From positions 62,001 to 126,000 of the forward strand of contig CALLJL010000009.1 in assembly GCA_938092135.1 (NCBI GenBank): 64,000 nt of DNA. Direction: 5' to 3'. A program made the position numbers and the translations under genes. The DNA is from an uncultured bacterium (GTDB lineage Bacteria; Acidobacteriota; Aminicenantia; Aminicenantales; CALLJL01). The number at the start of each line of letters is the position of its first letter. Position 1 is the stretch's first letter. Positions 1 through 7,068 of this stretch are shown here, one piece after another. A model generated the notes under the pieces. The model was not told the origin of the DNA and searched no databases. It saw only the letters and a program-made list of their open reading frames with translations.

Positions 1-382
1 GAACAAAACCTAAATTGCGGCTGTTTTCAGCTAAAAAACGGCTAGCCTGAAAAAAAAGAGAATCCAAATTTCCCTCTGAGGGCAAAATTTCAGGTGATCC
101 AGAAAGAGAGCTTTCTTTGACTGGCCGGCATTTTTCAAGAAGGCCATTAACATAAAAACGCAATCCCTTGTCTGTAGGAATCCGACCAGCCGAGATATGA
201 GGTTGATAGAGATAGCCCATCCTTTCAAGTTTAGCCATAATATTTCTTATTGTGGCCGGAGAGGCATCAAGAACACCCAAGGAGACTATATGACCGGAAC
301 TTATAGGTTTGCCAAGATGGAGGTAGCTTTCAACTAGGTAATTAAGAACAATCTTTTCCTTTTCTTTTAACAGATCACCCAT
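1..382 (-). CDS. hrcA: HrcA heat-shock repressor, 5' part (runs off window)
   Basis: Reading leftward from an ATG at 382, the frame stays open to base 1 and encodes about 127 residues. The protein begins MGDLLKEKEKIVLNYL, followed by the winged-helix segment containing SPATIRNIMAKLE and the HISAGRIPTDKGLRFYV block typical of the HrcA N-terminus. HrcA represses class I heat-shock genes (groESL, hrcA-grpE-dnaK-dnaJ) by binding CIRCE. The dimerisation and inserted domains lie outside the window. I found no CIRCE inverted repeat (TTAGCACTC-N9-GAGTGCTAA) in the bases upstream of this start, so autoregulation through CIRCE is not supported here. The expected grpE/dnaK neighbours would be further left. 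Family call is secure; only the C-terminus is unseen. Confidence 0.93.
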   Translation of the reverse strand, partial: MGDLLKEKEKIVLNYLVESYLHLGKPISSGHIVSLGVLDASPATIRNIMAKLERMGYLYQPHISAGRIPTDKGLRFYVNGLLEKCRPVKESSLSGSPEILPSEGNLDSLFFQASRFLAENSRNLGFV

Positions 383-535
383 CGTTTCAGTCTTTCTTTT
401 AAAGAATTTATAGCATTAAAGCTTTAATTTTGTCAATCAAATATGGAAGGGGTGAGGCAGATATCTTCTCTTACACCCTTTTATCCTGGAGAAAGCAGGG
501 TTTTTTGGCCTTTTGATTATGACCTTTTTTAGCCC

Positions 536-676
536 TTACTTTGAATTCCCTTCCTCATCAGGGGAAGAGATACTTTTTCTTCGAGCAAATCGTCGGTAAA
601 CGAGCCAGGTAGCAACCAAGGAAATAATAAATATGCCTGAAGGTAAAATTAGACCAAAAATCCAACGTTCATTCAC
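536..676 (-). CDS. Small single-span membrane protein (symporter-linked, 46 aa)
   Basis: Starts at GTG (676-674), which follows an AAGGAGGT ribosome site by a few bases. It ends at TAA 536-538. One hydrophobic span (about residues 6-27) is followed by the basic stretch YRRFARRK and an acidic tail, predicting a cytoplasmic C-terminus by the positive-inside rule. The start overlaps the stop of the preceding 38-residue gene (GTGAATGA), implying translational coupling. A longer 70-residue reading from an upstream ATG is possible in this frame, but it would run through the preceding gene and ignore the strong ribosome site. Function unknown. Its position at the end of an SSS symporter operon suggests an accessory role, as small membrane proteins accompany some SSS transporters. 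Confidence 0.6.
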   Translation of the reverse strand: MNERWIFGLILPSGIFIISLVATWLVYRRFARRKSISSPDEEGNSK

Positions 677-785
677 CCCTACCTCCTTTTCTCCTCCTAT
701 AAGAAAAATAGGCCAACAAAAGCCCCAAAAAAGACACCCCATAGGCAATGGTTAAGCCCAGAACGACAAAAAGTCCCCTATTCAT
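669..785 (-). CDS. Tiny single-span membrane protein (38 aa)
   Basis: An ATG at 785-783 opens a 38-codon frame ending at TGA 671-669. It starts MNRGLFVVLGLTIAYG, is almost entirely one transmembrane helix, and ends in a strongly basic tail (SYRRRKGGRGE). The ATG lies inside the last codons of the 103-residue protein upstream (8-base overlap), and its own stop overlaps the GTG of the next gene. Four genes from the symporter down are thus chained by overlapping start/stop codons, the best argument that this very short frame is real. No named family recognised. It may be a symporter accessory peptide, which is inference from context. Confidence 0.5.
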   Translation of the reverse strand: MNRGLFVVLGLTIAYGVSFLGLLLAYFSYRRRKGGRGE

Positions 786-1089
786 CTTCCCTCCAGCGAA
801 CTACAAGTTCTAAGCGATTTAAATATTCCCGCTGTTTCTTTTCGTACTCTGAAGAAATGGCCTTTAGTTTTGGATCAATAATGAAATGAAGAAAAATAGT
901 AGCAATTATCCCAAGGAGAAAGATGATTAGACCATCTAACCTAAGAAAAATAAAAAGGGCCAGACCAATCATAAGAAGAGCATAGGCCAGAGGTGAAACT
1001 ATTATGGCTACCCAATCCTCTTTTGTCCAGGCTTCAGCTTCTTCTGGCCCCCAATCTCTTCTAAGGCCTAAAAATCTTTTTGTTTTCAT
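778..1089 (-). CDS. Small two-span membrane protein next to SSS symporter (103 aa)
   Basis: A 103-residue protein with an N-terminal soluble segment rich in Trp and acidic residues (RRDWGPEEAEAWTKEDW) and two hydrophobic helices at about residues 28-47 and 52-70. A charged, probably helical C-terminus (KAISSEYEKKQREYLNRLE) follows. Its ATG overlaps the stop of the symporter gene by four bases (ATGA type) and its stop overlaps the next small gene. This makes it the second member of a translationally coupled set. I do not recognise a named domain. The arrangement is like other small subunits encoded beside sodium:solute symporters. A role in symporter assembly or regulation is inferred, not shown. 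Confidence 0.7.
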   Translation of the reverse strand: MKTKRFLGLRRDWGPEEAEAWTKEDWVAIIVSPLAYALLMIGLALFIFLRLDGLIIFLLGIIATIFLHFIIDPKLKAISSEYEKKQREYLNRLELVVRWREDE

Positions 1090-2672
1090 CTTCCCCCTCC
1101 TTCTTTAATTAAGCCAAGGCGTAACGCTTCTTGTTTAATAGGCTTCCACCAGCCAATGGGTCTTGTCATGGCATAATATTTAGCCAGATGGAACTTATTT
1201 TCAGGCGGGGTGAGAAGAGTCACAGGGATATACACAAGAGCTGTAAGCACCATTAATGCCCAGAATTGAAGGTAATCGGGAAGCTCCGGTATTACTCCAA
1301 AGGCAGGCAGAATCCAGACAACTAGCCAACTGAATCCAAGATTAGCTATCCAAGCTGAAAGATAACCCCAGCTATTAAAGCGCCACCAGATGACCTGTAA
1401 AATGTTGGGAAGCCACATACCTGCTCCCATAATCCAAAGGGCAAAAATAAGCCATCGGGTAATTTCTTCCATCATTAGGCCATAAATGAAAGAACCTAAA
1501 AGAAGAATGGCTGTCGCCACCCTTCCAGCCATAACTAGCCGCCTCTCGCTTGCCTCAGGATTAATATAATGATGATAAATATCCCTGGTAAGATAAACTG
1601 CGCCCAAATTGAGATGAGTAGAAATGGTGGAGAAATGAATGGCAATTATGCCCGCAAAAAGAAAACCGGCCAGGCCGGCCGGAATCTGTTCAAAGGCAAT
1701 CCGATACCAAGCCATTTCATATTGCTGGGCATCAGTTATATGGGGATAAAGAACAAAGAAGGCAATGATAGCCGCAGCCCAGAAAGAATTTCTGGTCAGC
1801 GTCAAGGCAGTTCCCCACCAAATAGAGTAAGCGGCATCTCTCACCGTTCTTGAAGACTGGATTCTCTGGGCTTCTGCATACCAGTCGATACTTGTCCCCA
1901 TTCCGAAACCACCAAGAACAGCAATAAAAATCATGGTTAAAAACCAAGCCAAAGGAAAATCTCCGCCAAAAAAACCGGAAAAATGAAAGGGATTAAGGCG
2001 CCAGCTCTCTCCTAAAGTATTCAACTTGGTAATAATACCTGCTGGACCACCGGCGGCCTTAACTCCCCAAAGGGAGGCAAAAACAATTATAAAAAAAGCA
2101 ATTATTCCCTGTTGGAAATCAGCCATGACCACTCCCCAGTATCCCGCTGAAAGAACATAAATGGCCACAATAATTGAAGGAATGACAAGACCTACCCAAT
2201 TATCCCAGCCGAAGAGATAATTACAGAGTTTACCCATAGCCATGCTAACCCAGCCGAGAATGAACATGTTAAGAAAAGTTCCCCAGCCTGACATCCAGCC
2301 TCTGAGCAATTCGCCTCCTAGCCCACCATAACGAAGGCTCTGCCATTCGGCCTGGGAATAAGCCAAAGAGCGGCGAAAAATCCGGGCAGATACAAAGGCA
2401 GCAACTGCACACCAAGCCGAAAAAAAGGAATACCAGAGCCCTCTTAATCCATATTTATAAATGACCCCGCTTACCCACATTGGTGTATCCGTTGCTGTGT
2501 GCGTAGCATAAACACTTATTCCCGGAATCCACCAGGGCAGCCCGCGGCCAGCAAGGAAGAAATCGGCCTCAGATCGTTTTCCCAGGCGGTAAAAGAGGAG
2601 ACCGCAACCAGTCATTAAAGTCAGATAAAGACCAAGCCATACCCAATCTAAAAAGTTGAAACGAATCATCAC
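1086..2672 (-). CDS. Sodium:solute symporter (SSS family)
   Basis: A 528-residue polytopic membrane protein with about 13-14 hydrophobic helices, the usual size and topology of SSS (SLC5-like) transporters. The family hallmark after the first helix is present (RGLPWWIPGISVYATHTATD, the counterpart of GRxLPWWxxGxSxxAT). The sugar and proline members have an Ala/Asn-Ser/Thr-rich stretch there. This one has the unusual THTATDTPMW, so substrate cannot be assigned. It should import a small organic solute with Na+ across the inner membrane. It heads a four-gene chain with three small membrane proteins, each overlapping the next. Two ATG codons in tandem (MM) leave the start uncertain by one residue. 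Family call strong, substrate unknown. Confidence 0.9.
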   Translation of the reverse strand: MMIRFNFLDWVWLGLYLTLMTGCGLLFYRLGKRSEADFFLAGRGLPWWIPGISVYATHTATDTPMWVSGVIYKYGLRGLWYSFFSAWCAVAAFVSARIFRRSLAYSQAEWQSLRYGGLGGELLRGWMSGWGTFLNMFILGWVSMAMGKLCNYLFGWDNWVGLVIPSIIVAIYVLSAGYWGVVMADFQQGIIAFFIIVFASLWGVKAAGGPAGIITKLNTLGESWRLNPFHFSGFFGGDFPLAWFLTMIFIAVLGGFGMGTSIDWYAEAQRIQSSRTVRDAAYSIWWGTALTLTRNSFWAAAIIAFFVLYPHITDAQQYEMAWYRIAFEQIPAGLAGFLFAGIIAIHFSTISTHLNLGAVYLTRDIYHHYINPEASERRLVMAGRVATAILLLGSFIYGLMMEEITRWLIFALWIMGAGMWLPNILQVIWWRFNSWGYLSAWIANLGFSWLVVWILPAFGVIPELPDYLQFWALMVLTALVYIPVTLLTPPENKFHLAKYYAMTRPIGWWKPIKQEALRLGLIKEGGGR

Positions 2673-2739
2673 CCACTAATCCTCCTCGCTATCAGCTTAT
2701 TTTGCTTCTAACCTAAAAAATTTTAAGTTAATTTAAAAT

Positions 2740-3546
2740 TCAGATTATCCGGCAACCGGCATAGCCCACTACCTCACGATGGTCACCGGTGATATCACCT
2801 GAGGTCTGATAAAGGATAAGTTCTCCCCGAGTAGCACCTAATTCTTTACAAGCTATAAGAAGCCCGCAGGTTGGCTGGAAACCGCACATGGATATATTTT
2901 CCTTGAGGACGATTTCATATAATCCCTTGGCATCAAGCTCTTCAATTTTCTTTATGGCCAAAAAATCCTTTTTTTCAGCCTCCCTTTGGCTGATATAGTG
3001 ACTCATGTCGGTTGAAGCTACAAGCAAAACATCTTTTTTCTCTTCTTTTATAGCTTGAGCCAAAGCGTGGCCAAGTTCTTCAAGGGAAACAAAATCAGCT
3101 TCAGGCGAAACGCAGATAGGTACAATCTTAATATCAGAACGAAAATATTGAAGAATAGGAATTTGGACTTCAAGGGAATGTTCATAATTGTGGGCCTTGG
3201 GATCATCGACCAAAAGAGAAGAAAGCTCCATCAAACGCAAAGCCAGCTCAGAATAAATTTCTACATCGCCTAAAGGAGTTCGCCAAGTTCCCTTCGCCTG
3301 AAGGGCAAAAAGTGGTCTTATGCCTCGATGGCTTGGACCAAGGATAACTGCTACGGGAGAAATCTCAACGGAAGCAAAAACAGCGGTTGCAACTCGGCCT
3401 GAATAAATGTAACCTGCGTGGGGAGAAACAACACCGAAAGCCTTTCTTTTAGTATGTTTTTCAGGTACCATTTTTCCAATCATCATTCTAAGCTCATCAG
3501 CTTGGCTAGGATAAAAATAACCAGCTACAGCAGGTTCTCTTCTCAT
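2740..3546 (-). CDS. amrB: Memo-family protein (AmmeMemoRadiSam protein B)
   Basis: A 268-residue protein beginning MRREPAVAGYFYP, the signature start of the Memo/AmrB family, with ribosome site AAGGAGG just upstream. The family's conserved His/Cys pocket residues are visible: SPHAGYIYSG, GPSHRG, EHSLEVQIP, STDMSHY and MCGFQPT. The fold is related to class III extradiol dioxygenases. Bacterial members often neighbour a radical SAM protein and an AMMECR1 protein, but neither is next to it here. Molecular function in bacteria is not settled. It lies 67 bases upstream of the symporter operon on the same strand and is divergent from cysS. Confidence 0.93.
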   Translation of the reverse strand: MRREPAVAGYFYPSQADELRMMIGKMVPEKHTKRKAFGVVSPHAGYIYSGRVATAVFASVEISPVAVILGPSHRGIRPLFALQAKGTWRTPLGDVEIYSELALRLMELSSLLVDDPKAHNYEHSLEVQIPILQYFRSDIKIVPICVSPEADFVSLEELGHALAQAIKEEKKDVLLVASTDMSHYISQREAEKKDFLAIKKIEELDAKGLYEIVLKENISMCGFQPTCGLLIACKELGATRGELILYQTSGDITGDHREVVGYAGCRII

Positions 3547-3619
3547 TTTCGCCTCCTTCCCCCAAAATATTCAGATACGCCATTAAAGTCAAATGGTAAA
3601 AAAGAGCCATTGAGATTTA

Positions 3620-3648
3620 TTGACTCTATAAGGCGTTAAATTCATAAT
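3620..3648 (+). promoter_or_regulatory. Sigma-70-type promoter of cysS
   Basis: TTGACT (3620-3625), a 17-base spacer and CATAAT (3643-3648) match the housekeeping promoter consensus closely. A transcription start about seven bases after the -10 element would fall near 3655, only a few bases before the ATG at 3658. The cysS mRNA would therefore be leaderless or nearly so. Consistent with this, no ribosome-binding site precedes the ATG. Confidence 0.6.
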
Positions 3649-3657
3649 AGGGATGCT

Positions 3658-5070
3658 ATGATTCGCTTTTTTAATACTCTTTCTGGAAAGATTGAGGTTT
3701 TCGAGCCCTTAAATCCTGGTGAGGTCCGCCTCTATACCTGCGGCCCAACCGTATATGATTATGCTCATATTGGTAATTTTAGAGCTTATATATTTGAAGA
3801 TTTATTAAAAAGATTCCTTATCTATTCAGGCTATCGGGTTTTTCATGTCATGAACATTACTGATGTCGATGATAAAACAATCCGCAATTCTCAGGCGATA
3901 GGCCTTAGTCTGGCAGAGTACACAAAAATATACATAGATGCTTTTTTTGAAGACATTAAAACCTTAAACATTCTTCCCGCCGATGTCTATCCCAAGGCTA
4001 CAGAACATATTCCCGAAATGGTTAATTTAATCAAAATATTGCTTGCTAAAGGATATGCCTATGAGAAGGAAGGTTCGATTTATTATAGCATCGCTCGCTT
4101 CCCAGCTTATGGGAAATTATCTAAGATAAAACCAGAAGAGCTCAAAATTGGTTATCGAGTTGAAGCTGATGAATATGAAAAAGATAGGGCCCATGATTTT
4201 GCCCTATGGAAAAAGAGGAAGGAAGGAGAACCTTACTGGGAAACTGAGCTTGGAGCCGGCCGTCCTGGCTGGCATATTGAGTGCTCAGCCATGAGCATGA
4301 AATATCTTGGCGAAACTTTTGATATTCATTGTGGCGGAGTAGACAACATCTTCCCCCATCATGAAAATGAAATTGCCCAATCAGAAGCAGCTACTGGCAA
4401 GCCCTTCGTTCGCTACTGGCTTCATTGTCATCATCTTATCGTTGAAGGAGAGAAGATGTCAAAATCCAAAGGAAATTTCTATACTTTGCGGGATCTTCTC
4501 GCTCGCGGCTTTGATCCCATGGCTCTTCGTTTCCTTCTTCTTTCAACCCATTATCGTAAAACCCTTAACTTTACCTTTGAAGGTCTTGATCAGGCGGCAG
4601 CTTCGCTTGAGCGGCTTCGAGATTTCCAAATTGAGCTTGAAACTCGAACTTTTCCTGAAGGCGAAACTCAAGAGGTAGTTGATATTATTAAGGAAGCTAC
4701 CCAACAGTTTAAAGAAGGCTTAAGCGATGACCTCAATATTTCGACAAGTCTTACGGCCGTCTTCAGCTTAGTAAAGAAGATTAATCTTCTTCTTCAGCAG
4801 GGAAAAGTAAAGGCCAGAGATGCTTTAAGCCTTAAAAAATGGCTGGCTGAAATAGACCAAGTTCTCGGGGTTCTGCCGCCCCCCCCAAAGGAACTACCGG
4901 CCGAGATCATGGAAAAAATTAAATTAAGAGAAAAAGCTAGGCAAGAAAAAAATTATGCTTTAGCTGACCTTATCCGCCAAGAACTTCTTGAACAGGGTAT
5001 TGCCCTTGAAGATACCCGCGAAGGAACCCGATGGAAAATTATTTCTAAAAGAAAGCCATTTCCGTTGTGA
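3658..5070 (+). CDS. cysS: Cysteinyl-tRNA synthetase
   Basis: A 470-residue class I aminoacyl-tRNA synthetase that charges tRNA-Cys in the cytoplasm. The zinc and ATP site is seen at the start (YTCGPTVYDYAHIGNFRAY, with HIGN the HIGH motif). The zinc ligands continue in GWHIECSAMS and HHENEIAQSEA. The KMSKS loop is present (EKMSKSKGNFYT). A C-terminal helical anticodon-recognition domain follows. Length is normal for the family. Its TGA overlaps the GTG start of yraN, so the two are co-translated. The promoter immediately upstream would give a near-leaderless transcript. No T-box or other leader is visible. Confidence 0.98.
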   Translation: MIRFFNTLSGKIEVFEPLNPGEVRLYTCGPTVYDYAHIGNFRAYIFEDLLKRFLIYSGYRVFHVMNITDVDDKTIRNSQAIGLSLAEYTKIYIDAFFEDIKTLNILPADVYPKATEHIPEMVNLIKILLAKGYAYEKEGSIYYSIARFPAYGKLSKIKPEELKIGYRVEADEYEKDRAHDFALWKKRKEGEPYWETELGAGRPGWHIECSAMSMKYLGETFDIHCGGVDNIFPHHENEIAQSEAATGKPFVRYWLHCHHLIVEGEKMSKSKGNFYTLRDLLARGFDPMALRFLLLSTHYRKTLNFTFEGLDQAAASLERLRDFQIELETRTFPEGETQEVVDIIKEATQQFKEGLSDDLNISTSLTAVFSLVKKINLLLQQGKVKARDALSLKKWLAEIDQVLGVLPPPPKELPAEIMEKIKLREKARQEKNYALADLIRQELLEQGIALEDTREGTRWKIISKRKPFPL

Positions 5071-5432
5071 ATCCGGCCAATTCTCGGCAAGATCTTGGTT
5101 TTCTAGGCGAAAATATTGCCTGCGCCTATCTTGAGAGAAAGGGTTATGAGATCCTAACCCGTCGTTTTCGATATGGCCGCGCTGAAATTGATATTATCGC
5201 TCAAAAGGGACATACCCTAGTCTTTATTGAGGTAAAAACCAGGCGCCATGAGGAGTTTGGTTATCCTGAAGAATCAGTTAAAAAACCCAAAAAAGATAAA
5301 TTAAGAACAGCAGCCGCTGGTTTCCTTTCCCAACAAAAAAAGAAATTCAGCGACATTCGTTTCGATATTCTATCAATAATTTTTAAATCTGAAAATAACT
5401 TTGAAGTCGCCCATTTTGAAGATGCCTTCTGA
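5067..5432 (+). CDS. yraN: YraN/UPF0102 family putative endonuclease
   Basis: A 121-residue protein starting at GTG (5067) within a four-base overlap with the cysS stop. It has the full UPF0102 pattern: GENIACAYLERKGYEIL, then the restriction-endonuclease-like core RRFRYGRAEIDIIAQ and LVFIEVKTRR (E...D...ExK nuclease-fold residues), then the late FDILSI strand. Family members resemble Holliday-junction-resolvase folds, but their biological role is poorly defined. The convergent folK gene ends 13 bases away, leaving little room for a terminator. Family call is strong. Confidence 0.92.
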   Translation: MNPANSRQDLGFLGENIACAYLERKGYEILTRRFRYGRAEIDIIAQKGHTLVFIEVKTRRHEEFGYPEESVKKPKKDKLRTAAAGFLSQQKKKFSDIRFDILSIIFKSENNFEVAHFEDAF

Positions 5433-5445
5433 GCTAAAAAATTAT

Positions 5446-5958
5446 TCATTTAAGATGGGATTTTCTAAGAGGGGACTTTCCATCGAGTCTTAAGACCACC
5501 GAATCATCAGCTAATTCCTTAAGCAGGCTTCTAATTTTCTTCCTCTTTACGGGATGAAAGGCATTAGGCGCAATCTCATTTAACGGCTCAAGCACAAATC
5601 GCCTTTGATGCATTCGAGGATGGGGAATCTTTAAATTTCGGGTATTAATAACCGATTTTTCAGCCAAAAGCAAATCAAGATCGATTGATCGAGGTCCATA
5701 GCGAAATGTCTTTTTCCTCTTAAGCTGGCCTTCAATTTTCTTTAATAAGGATAAAAGACTAAAAGGATCAAGGCTGGTCTCCACTTGAATAACCTGATTA
5801 TAAAACCAAGGCTGATTTTTAAAACCCACAGGCTGAGTTTTATAAATTGATGAAGCCTTTAAAATTTTGATCCCGGCCTTTTCGAGGAGCTTTAAGGCAC
5901 GGGCAAGATTCTGGCTTCGGCGACCAAGGTTACTACCAAGGCTTAAAAAATACTTCAT
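5446..5958 (-). CDS. folK: 6-hydroxymethyl-7,8-dihydropterin pyrophosphokinase (HPPK)
   Basis: This enzyme transfers pyrophosphate from ATP to hydroxymethyldihydropterin in folate synthesis. The protein starts MKYFLSLGSNLGRR, the canonical HPPK beginning. It has the pterin-contacting segment SSIYKTQPVGFKNQPWFYNQ and the metal-binding GPRSIDLDLLL (two Asp). The PHPRMHQRRFVLEPL motif also matches PROSITE-type HPPK signatures. I chose the ATG at 5958 because the family normally starts there. The frame could begin five codons earlier at a TTG (5973), which has no better ribosome site. The length of 170 residues is typical. No other folate gene is adjacent. Confidence 0.95.
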   Translation of the reverse strand: MKYFLSLGSNLGRRSQNLARALKLLEKAGIKILKASSIYKTQPVGFKNQPWFYNQVIQVETSLDPFSLLSLLKKIEGQLKRKKTFRYGPRSIDLDLLLAEKSVINTRNLKIPHPRMHQRRFVLEPLNEIAPNAFHPVKRKKIRSLLKELADDSVVLRLDGKSPLRKSHLK

Positions 5959-6062
5959 AGCCTGGCATTTCAACTTTATTTATAAAAACGTTAAAATTTA
6001 TTATCTCTTCAAGAGACAAAATTCAATAACTAAATTGATTTAGATAAAATTCGCAGGAGGGC

Positions 6063-7046
6063 TCAGCTTTTAATCAAACCAAATCTTTTAAAAATACGGA
6101 GAACAGAAAGAGTTACCCAAAGGTTATCTTCAAAATTTGCTTCTTGACTTGAACATTCCCAAAATCCCTGGGAATTCTGCTTTCTTAAAAGGCAATCCAA
6201 AGCCTGGCTAATCTTAGGATGATCGGGGCTAAAATTGAGTCGACTGAGCAAATCCAAAACGCTTAAAATATCGGTTGTCCAGAAAGGATAATGTAGCTCT
6301 TGCCAGGAATCACGGCCAGGGTTATTTTCATAGCAATCTGGTTTGAAAAGATGATTGGCCAACCACTCAGCTGATTGTCTGACTATCTTCTTATTTCTCC
6401 AGCTCGCCGATTCAACAAAGGGTCTTAGAGCAATACCCGTAACTCTGGCTGAACTGGGTAAAGAAGCATCAAAGGGAATTGGATCGCCTGCAAGGGGCGT
6501 GGGCGGACGATAGCCCTTTTCTTTGTAGCGGCTGTTATACACCTGATAAGGTATTATCCAGCCTCCGTCAATCTGCCGGTGGTCAATGAGCCAGCGAAAA
6601 CCACGCTGGACCCTTTTATCTCTATCAAGACCAAATCGACAAAGGATCTCTAAAGCAAGAGCGTGAAAGGTGGGTACATATTCATTATAAAAAGCCCCTC
6701 TAAAATCCCCCTCTTTGGTTTGCGTGGAAAAGAGAAATTCAACGGCTCTGGCCACCCCCTCATCCTTCAGGGTACAGCCATAATCGTAAAGATGAAATAA
6801 ATTTTTGAGGGTATCAATGATCGTCCAGGCTCGGCTCTGTATAGTTCCTCTTTCAATGACACGCTCACACCAACTACCATCAGGTCGCTGGGTCTCTATA
6901 AGACGGACTCTATGGGCATACTTCTTAAGATTTTTTTGCTCCCTCTCATAGGAAATTTCCAAAATATCTTTTTTAAGCCAGTAGAGAATAGGCAAATTTC
7001 CTCTGGCAAGAAGAAATTCAATCGCCCGGTTGAGCTGTTGTTTCAT
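6063..7046 (-). CDS. Alpha/alpha-toroid (terpenoid cyclase/prenyltransferase-like) protein
   Basis: A 327-residue predicted cytoplasmic protein without signal peptide. It has repeated helical motifs of the squalene-cyclase/prenyltransferase toroid type: QRPDGSWCERV, TQTKEGDFRG, HRQIDGGWIIPY and KQNSQGFWECSS. Each has the Q-x-x-x-G-x-W/F turn between paired helices. It lacks the DxDD acid motif of squalene-hopene cyclase and is too short for that enzyme, so a cyclase activity is not supported. Twenty-two bases separate it from the upstream D-aminoacylase-like gene on the same strand, so the two are probably co-transcribed. Specific function unknown. Confidence 0.7.
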   Translation of the reverse strand: MKQQLNRAIEFLLARGNLPILYWLKKDILEISYEREQKNLKKYAHRVRLIETQRPDGSWCERVIERGTIQSRAWTIIDTLKNLFHLYDYGCTLKDEGVARAVEFLFSTQTKEGDFRGAFYNEYVPTFHALALEILCRFGLDRDKRVQRGFRWLIDHRQIDGGWIIPYQVYNSRYKEKGYRPPTPLAGDPIPFDASLPSSARVTGIALRPFVESASWRNKKIVRQSAEWLANHLFKPDCYENNPGRDSWQELHYPFWTTDILSVLDLLSRLNFSPDHPKISQALDCLLRKQNSQGFWECSSQEANFEDNLWVTLSVLRIFKRFGLIKS

Positions 7047-7068
7047 CTGTTTTCTTATGAAATCAAGC

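Noticed and set aside
31..228. 65-residue frame on the minus strand at the left edge
   Set aside because: It is a shadow in another frame of hrcA, whose own frame is open from 382 to the window edge and shows clear family motifs.
452..480. Loose inverted repeat GGGGTGAGG ... TTACACCC upstream of hrcA as a CIRCE element
   Set aside because: Sequence and spacing do not match TTAGCACTC-N9-GAGTGCTAA, and the arms pair poorly.
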